Below are positions 60,601-64,000 of a stretch of 64,000 bases of DNA, in pieces. The DNA is from Psoroptes ovis (taxonomy: Eukaryota > Arthropoda > Arachnida > Sarcoptiformes > Psoroptidae): positions 2,915,001 to 2,979,000 of the forward strand of contig PQWQ01000005.1 of assembly GCA_002943765.1 (NCBI GenBank). The letters run 5' to 3'. Position numbers and translations under genes: made by a program. Every line of letters begins with the position of its first letter. The stretch's first letter is position 1. A model generated the notes under the pieces. The model saw nothing but the letters and a program-made list of their open reading frames with translations. It made no database searches and was not told where the DNA came from.

Positions 60601-62899
60601 ATTGTCTTCGGTCCCTTTGTCTCCGTCTCTTTTTTGTCTTCGGCCCTCGGCCTTCCTGTCTTTGTCTCGGTTCCTGTCTTAGGCCTTCGGTCTTTTGGTC
60701 TTATGGCCGTCTCCGAGCCTTCGTCGAACGTCTTAGGCCCTTTACCAAAGCCTTCGGCCTTCGGAAACCACTGAAAGCAGCTGGAAGCTGTAAGACAAAA
60801 ATCGAAAAAAATGAAACTGAAAAATGTTCGACAGAACAGGGTATAGCCATGGGTAATGTAAAACATTGCTAATAGTTTTTTGTTAAACAAAGAATTAAAT
60901 CTATTATATTTAATGTGTCATTATTTCATTGTGTGATTATTATTAAATATTTTTGATTCTTTTGCCATTTTTGGTAACTTTTTGGCCATCGATTTTTGCC
61001 ATTGTTTTGTAGCTTTGAAACTTTGGATTTTGGATTTAAACAAACAAACAAACAAACAAGAAAACATGAAAATAATCAAAGATAAAACATCATCATCAAG
61101 ATAATAATAATAATAATAATAATGGTTTATGATTTATCAATTTACAATCATAATCATGGCCATTATCATTATCAACATTATCATCAACATCATCATTAAG
61201 ACTGAACCATTATTAAGATACATGGACTTCTAATGGATTTTCCTTCAATTTTCATTTTCGACCATTCAATGAACCATTGGACCTTGGTCGCAGGGACCCT
61301 ATCCGATTCCGGAGCAAGCCCCCTTTGCCTCTCGGTGCTTTCATCGAGTTTTTTTTTTTGGCGAAGTCTCGGTATGTTTTATCGAGATGTTCGCCCTATG
61401 TTTGTCCACGATTCGTGTACGTACGTTTCAATCCACCTTAATCCTCTTGTTCCGAATCGAATTATCAGTGAAAATTTAAATTTTTTTTTTTTGATTCTTT
61501 TTGTTTCTGCTGTTTTTGTTGTGATATTTCAAATTAAAATATTTTGTTTGTTTGTCACTGGATTTATTTCATCAAAAATGATTGAATTTATTCATTTGTC
61601 GAAATTAAAAAATCTGTGAAGATTTGGAACAAATTCGAGACATATTTGGAGCAGATTAGGACCAAATAACATCATTGTTGCTGTTTAAATGTATTTAAAG
61701 ACGAAATCTGCAAAAACAAACACGCAAATTGTAAATTCGCAAATTTTCAACATGAATTCTTAATTATCATTGAATGATAATAAGATTAGCTGTCTTTGAT
61801 TGTGAATTGAATTTGATTGTATTAGACTTGACTATGTTAAATTTGTAATTTGAATATGGAAATCTCTGTGTTTCAAATTCAAAATTCAATTCGAGATTAT
61901 GTCCAAAAGCATGGTAATATCACACATAATGATCGAATAAAGACAAACAAACCAAACATAGACATACCTTGCAAGAAGTATATTGGTTACGGTACGCATA
62001 CGATGAAAACGTGCAACAACAATAATGACCAATACATTACCAATAATCGTAACGATTATTATTGCCACACAAATAAATGCTCCAAGCAATCGAATGATGA
62101 TTTCATATTTTGGCAGTGAAAATAAATCATCATAACCATTATGATTATTGCTGCTATCAATGTTGACTTGATCAATGTAAATTTGATCATCGATTTCTGA
62201 TGGATTTGATTGATTTAATCGATTCGATTGTTGATGATGTTGAGTTGAATTATCATCAAACATGTACAAATCATTTTCATTCGTTTTGCCGAACAATTTG
62301 TTCGACAATTTATCGTTTAAATTCAATTCTTTTGGTGAATTTTTGATTAATTGCAATTGATTATCGTTCAATGTTCGAAGATTGATTTGATTATGTGGCT
62401 GTTGTCGTTGATTCTGGTGATAATGATGATTTGAGCTTAATAATTGTGACAATTCGGTTAATGAAGATGTCAATGATGATGACGGTGATGGTGATGGTAA
62501 TGATGGTGTTGAATAACGATTTTCATTATCAATGCCATTAATTAAATTAAACAATTCAAATGAATCAATGGAATTGATTGAATCGAATGAATCGATTGAA
62601 TTTAATGATTCGAATAAATCATCATCAGAATTGAAATAATCATTATGATCATGATTATTTGAATTATCATTATTTAAAAAATTATCATTTACAAAATAAT
62701 TTAAATTATTCAAATTATTCAAATTATTATTATGATCATCATTATTATCACCATTAATAATATTATTGAAAAATTTATCATTATTATTTGAAATAATTGG
62801 AATCACATTTGTATCATTTGCGAATAATATTAACAATATTATTAATGATGTTATTAGGATGAATATCACAATTAATATAAATTTATATGTTGCGAACAT
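42693..62899 (-). CDS. Beta-adrenergic-like octopamine receptor (class A GPCR, 6 coding exons)
   Basis: Exons 62899-61968, 46002-45832, 45452-45263, 44219-43369, 43278-43177 and 43089-42693 (2643 nt, 880 aa); every junction is GT/AG and in phase. Seven TMs: GN in TM1 (Asn288), LAIAD in TM2 (Asp316), TM3 Cys343 and amine-binding Asp350, then DRF at 367-369 where most relatives have DRY, the TM5 serines ISSMTS (439-444), CWLPFF in TM6 (714-719) and NPAIY in TM7 (752-756). Cys773 after helix 8 may be palmitoylated. ISFIPIFSGWY before loop 2 and KCGLDVNRIY fit beta-type octopamine receptors, which couple to Gs and raise cAMP. A D1-like dopamine receptor is the alternative. The approximately 260-residue N-terminus is rich in Asn, Asp and Ser, starts with a hydrophobic segment (7-26), and has sequons such as NDT (28-30). 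Intracellular loop 3 is about 235 residues and low-complexity. Confidence 0.85.
44220..45262 (-). other. Intron 3 of the octopamine-type receptor
   Basis: 1043 bases between GTAAGT and TTCAG-like CAG. AT-rich, with a GC-richer patch near 45040-45190 and CAT runs near 44525-44545. No gene recognised. Confidence 0.8.
45453..45831 (-). other. Intron 2 of the octopamine-type receptor
   Basis: 379 bases from GTAAGCC donor to CATTAG acceptor. It lies within the DR/F motif: the Arg codon is split AG/A. Nothing else was seen. Confidence 0.8.
46396..46479. mobile_element. Mariner-type MITE, copy 5 (subtype A)
   Basis: TA/TTAGGTTGTCCCATAAGTTC at the left and its inverse/TA at the right. The arms continue into GCTGTTTTTT and AAAAAACGGCAAG around an AATTTAAAA centre. 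Confidence 0.9.
46570..46725. mobile_element. PiggyBac-like MITE, copy 2 (inverted)
   Basis: TTAA/CCCTTAGCATTCGAGAC at the left and GAGTTTTAAGGGG/TTAA at the right. It aligns along its length with the reverse complement of 26381-26536, including the GGGCGCCTATCGAGTTG block. Confidence 0.8.
47098..47179. mobile_element. Mariner-type MITE, copy 6 (subtype B)
   Basis: AAGGTTGTCCTAAAAGTTTT at the left and TCGGACAACCTAATA at the right. It contains the CCGATTATATCC interior of subtype B. Confidence 0.8.
47494..47605. mobile_element. AT-rich palindromic element, family P copy 2
   Basis: The left arm AAGTTTTAATTCGTAATTTT is mirrored by AAAACTATGAATTAAAACTT on the right. It shares the AATTTCGTAATTTT core with 42525-42641. 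Confidence 0.6.
47656..47739. mobile_element. Mariner-type MITE, copy 7 (subtype A)
   Basis: ATGGTTGTCCCATAAGTTCA at the left and GGCAAGAACTTATGGGACAA then CCTAATA at the right. Very similar to copies 5 and 9. Confidence 0.85.
48118..48201. mobile_element. Mariner-type MITE, copy 8 (subtype B)
   Basis: TA-flanked near-perfect palindrome. The interior is CCGATTTTCCAATGATTTTC followed by TACGATATAACCG. Close to copy 1. Confidence 0.9.
48961..49070. repeat. 29-bp tandem repeat, about 3.7 units
   Basis: Units start at 48961, 48990, 49019 and 49048. Each begins AAAGGCTATACATCGATAGC or close to it and ends near GATGTATC. The third and fourth units are diverged. There are no spacers between units. 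Confidence 0.85.
50129..50213. mobile_element. Mariner-type MITE, copy 9 (subtype A)
   Basis: TA/TTAGGTTGTCCCATAAGTTT at the left and ATGGGACAACCCAA/TA at the right, with an AAATAAATTT-type centre. Confidence 0.9.
51405..51487. mobile_element. Mariner-type MITE, copy 10 (subtype A)
   Basis: ATGGGTTGTCCCATAAGTTC at the left and the inverse with CCTAATA at the right. The centre is inverted relative to copy 5. Confidence 0.85.
51663..51744. mobile_element. Mariner-type MITE, copy 11 (subtype B)
   Basis: TTAGGTTGTCCGATAAGTTT at the left and TTTTCGGACAACCTAA at the right, with CTACGATATAATCGGC inside. It lies only about 175 bp from copy 10. Confidence 0.85.
52399..52480. mobile_element. Mariner-type MITE, copy 12 (decayed)
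   Basis: TTTTGTTGTCCGAAAAGTTT at the left and AAACTTTTTGGACAATTAA at the right, with its own palindromic centre (AATGAGAATGCTCATT). It is the most diverged copy along with copy 14. Confidence 0.65.
52669..52751. mobile_element. Mariner-type MITE, copy 13 (subtype A)
   Basis: TCAGGTTGTCCCATAAGTTT at the left and AACTTATGGGACAACCTACT at the right. Arms include CCGTTTTT/AAAACGG. Confidence 0.85.
54163..54238. mobile_element. Mariner-type MITE, copy 14 (decayed)
   Basis: TTGTTTGTCCGAAAAGTTCT at the left and GTACTTTTCGGACAAAAT at the right. The inner arms have decayed. Confidence 0.65.
54874..55028. mobile_element. PiggyBac-like MITE, copy 3
   Basis: TTAA/CCCTCGAAACTCGAGC at the left and CTTCGAGTGCTAAGGG/TTAA at the right. 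Same orientation as 26381-26536 and alike along its length. Confidence 0.8.
55248..55332. mobile_element. Mariner-type MITE, copy 15 (subtype A)
   Basis: TA/TTGGGTTGTCCTATAAGTTC at the left and TTATGGGACAGCCTAA/TA at the right. Confidence 0.9.
56062..56189. mobile_element. 128-bp terminal-inverted-repeat element
   Basis: 24-bp arms: AACCAACTTTTCACTTCCAT then GACT on the left, and the inverse of AACCGAATTTTCACTTCCAT then GACT on the right, three mismatches. It looks like a small MITE of a different family. No second copy was found in the window. Confidence 0.5.
57285..57369. mobile_element. Mariner-type MITE, copy 16 (subtype B)
   Basis: TA/TTAAGTTGTCCCATAAATTG at the left and TTATTGGGACAACCCAA/TA at the right, with CTACGATATAATCGGC inside. 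A one-base insertion breaks perfect symmetry. Confidence 0.85.
59926..60135 (+). other. Coding-like island in receptor intron 1
   Basis: After a TTTAG acceptor-like site, one frame is open for 69 codons to a TGA. It includes HHGQTCDIELIMTATYEPRT and QINFDISAKKHGTF. It has balanced amino-acid content, unlike the repeat-derived frames around it. No partner exon or homologue is known to me, and overlapping open frames exist on the minus strand. It could be a nested exon, a pseudogene fragment or chance. Confidence 0.2.
60590..60790. repeat. Degenerate GC-rich short repeat
   Basis: Repeated variants of TTCGGCCTTCGG, TTTGTCTTCGG and GGCCTTCGGTC on the plus strand form a pyrimidine-biased, GC-rich block in AT-rich surroundings. 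Translated on the minus strand it gives a Lys/Arg/Thr/Pro/Glu-rich frame, which I take as a by-product of the repeat. Confidence 0.5.
61968..62899 (-). other. Exon 1 (coding) of the octopamine-type receptor
   Basis: It encodes residues 1-310 plus two bases of codon 311: hydrophobic start, Asn/Asp/Ser-rich extracellular region, and TM1 up to VTNILLA. The donor is GCAAG/GTATGT. The split codon is completed by T from exon 2, giving ILLASLAIAD, the standard TM1-TM2 junction. The reading frame continues past the donor as intron sequence, which is not coding. Confidence 0.85.
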
Positions 62900-64000
62900 T
62901 TTATTTTCATTTATTATTTTATTTTATTTGAATATAATAGAAAATATATATTGTAGACATTTGCACAAACACAGACAAACACAAATATTAAAAAAAAACA
63001 ATGGATACAAAGAATTTTCAATGATAATTATCATTTGTTAATTATCAATTCGTTAATTATCACCGGCATCATTATATTTCAATCATTACGATTCAATGGT
63101 TTGACTTTGTACTTGATTCGTACTTGATTCTAAAATTTGTTTTCAAAATGATAATAATAATATTGACATTAATTAAAATTATTTAATTAAAACTGAAACT
63201 TTAGGGCCAAAAATTCTCATGGATCTAACTCATGGATTCAAGGATCTTAACTCTCTGATGAAATAACTCTGTCACATGACGAGAATACCGCTAACAATGC
63301 CCGCAATAATTTTTTCAAATATATTTAAGGTTTTCCGATAATTTCTTGCCGATTTTCTTATCATTTCTCACGATATAATCGGCAAAAACTTTTCGGACAA
63401 CCTAATATTTTCTTCAAATATCACATATCATATTACAGTCATTTCATTTCGGTATTTATATGTTTATTTATTCACTTGTTATTCGTTTCAATTTCAATTT
63501 AAAACTCAAATTTTAAAAATTTAAATTATTTTCTTGAATAATTTACAAACAATCATTAAATATTTATAAATTTTCGCACGCAACACACGATATACATGAC
63601 ATATTCAATTTCAAGTATTCAATTTCGACTATTTGCCCATAAGACACCCACACTGTCAAACACTAATAGTCAAATACACTCAAAATACATGTGTTTGCTT
63701 TGTAATTTGCATAGACAGTAATACGTGCATCATTTGCACATGTTTTGCAAATATGCAGTTCACATTTCGCTTACTTTGGCGATCGTGATTTGAATTTTTA
63801 AATGAATTTTTCAAAAATTTTAAATTTTAATATGTTCTCTGTGTGTGTGTGTGTGTGGTTCTCTTTCAAATAGAGACATATTCATTATGGGTCCATTTGA
63901 TATTTGGACTTTTAAAAAACTTTCAAACTGCTTGAAACCTGTTCTGTTGAACACACAACAACAGTAATTATGAGATTCATTATACGAAATTTATTATTTC
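62900..64000. other. Upstream flank of the octopamine-type receptor
   Basis: About 1.1 kb, AT-rich, expected to hold the 5' UTR and promoter. It contains one mariner-type MITE (63323-63407) and a short GT run (63841-63857). I cannot place the transcription start. Upstream non-coding exons may lie outside the window. Confidence 0.5.
63323..63407. mobile_element. Mariner-type MITE, copy 17 (subtype B)
   Basis: AAGGTTTTCCGATAATTTCT at the left (diverged) and ACTTTTCGGACAACCTAATA at the right, with CACGATATAATCGGC inside. It lies about 420 bases upstream of the receptor ATG. Confidence 0.8.

Larger units (their letters stand above)
46003..61967 (-). other. Intron 1 of the octopamine-type receptor (16 kb)
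   Basis: GTATGT donor and GCACAG acceptor. It is loaded with mobile DNA: eleven of the window's mariner-type MITEs, two piggyBac-like MITEs, one AT-rich palindromic element and one 128-bp inverted repeat. It also holds a 29-bp tandem repeat, GC-rich patches (48360-48600, 52970-53160, 53500-53760, 60590-60790, 61250-61460), and a coding-like island on the other strand (59926-60135). Confidence 0.75.

Noticed and set aside
12774..63407. Mariner transposase
   Set aside because: All seventeen copies are about 75-87 bp and non-coding; no D,D34D-type frame occurs in the window.

Overview
The window is nuclear DNA of an arthropod, most likely an acariform mite (the Dermatophagoides/Sarcoptes kind), though the species cannot be fixed from sequence alone. 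It is strongly AT-rich, coding exons are split by introns with GT/AG ends, simple repeats are everywhere, and one gene encodes a beta-adrenergic-like octopamine receptor, a class found in invertebrates. I see no bacterial-style operons, rRNA, tRNA or CRISPR. I support four genes. The exon models were built by matching splice sites and reading phase by hand; each adds up to a whole number of codons.

Layout. (1) Minus strand, 582-16142: a three-exon ZP-domain membrane protein of 1172 aa. An 11-kb first intron splits its signal peptide, and a long acidic-then-basic low-complexity region lies between the ZP domain and a furin-like site plus transmembrane segment. (2) 16143-32891: about 16.7 kb with no gene I can defend; it holds microsatellites, MITEs and a few coding-like islands. 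(3) Plus strand, 32892-38348: a nine-exon, 371-aa myosin-light-chain-kinase-like kinase with intact catalytic residues and a C-terminal calmodulin-binding-like segment. (4) Minus strand, 39089-42188: two consecutive pseudokinase reading frames, which a phase-compatible 112-base intron may join into one 995-aa protein with two dead kinase domains. (5) Minus strand, 42693-62899: a six-exon, 880-aa octopamine-type GPCR whose first coding intron is 16 kb long. (6) 62900-64000: upstream flank of that receptor.

Mobile DNA is small and non-autonomous. Seventeen copies of an approximately 80-bp palindromic mariner-type MITE (TA flanks, GGTTGTCC ends) are visible, eleven of them between 46.4 and 57.4 kb inside the receptor's first intron. 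Three approximately 155-bp piggyBac-like MITEs have TTAA flanks. Two AT-rich palindromic elements are related to each other, and there is one further 128-bp inverted-repeat element. No transposase gene is present.

The genes do not form an obvious pathway. The kinase and the pseudokinase gene converge with about 740 bp between their stop codons; the pseudokinase gene and the receptor lie head to tail 504 bp apart. The two most unusual items are the tandem pseudokinase locus and the ZP protein with its charge-segregated region.
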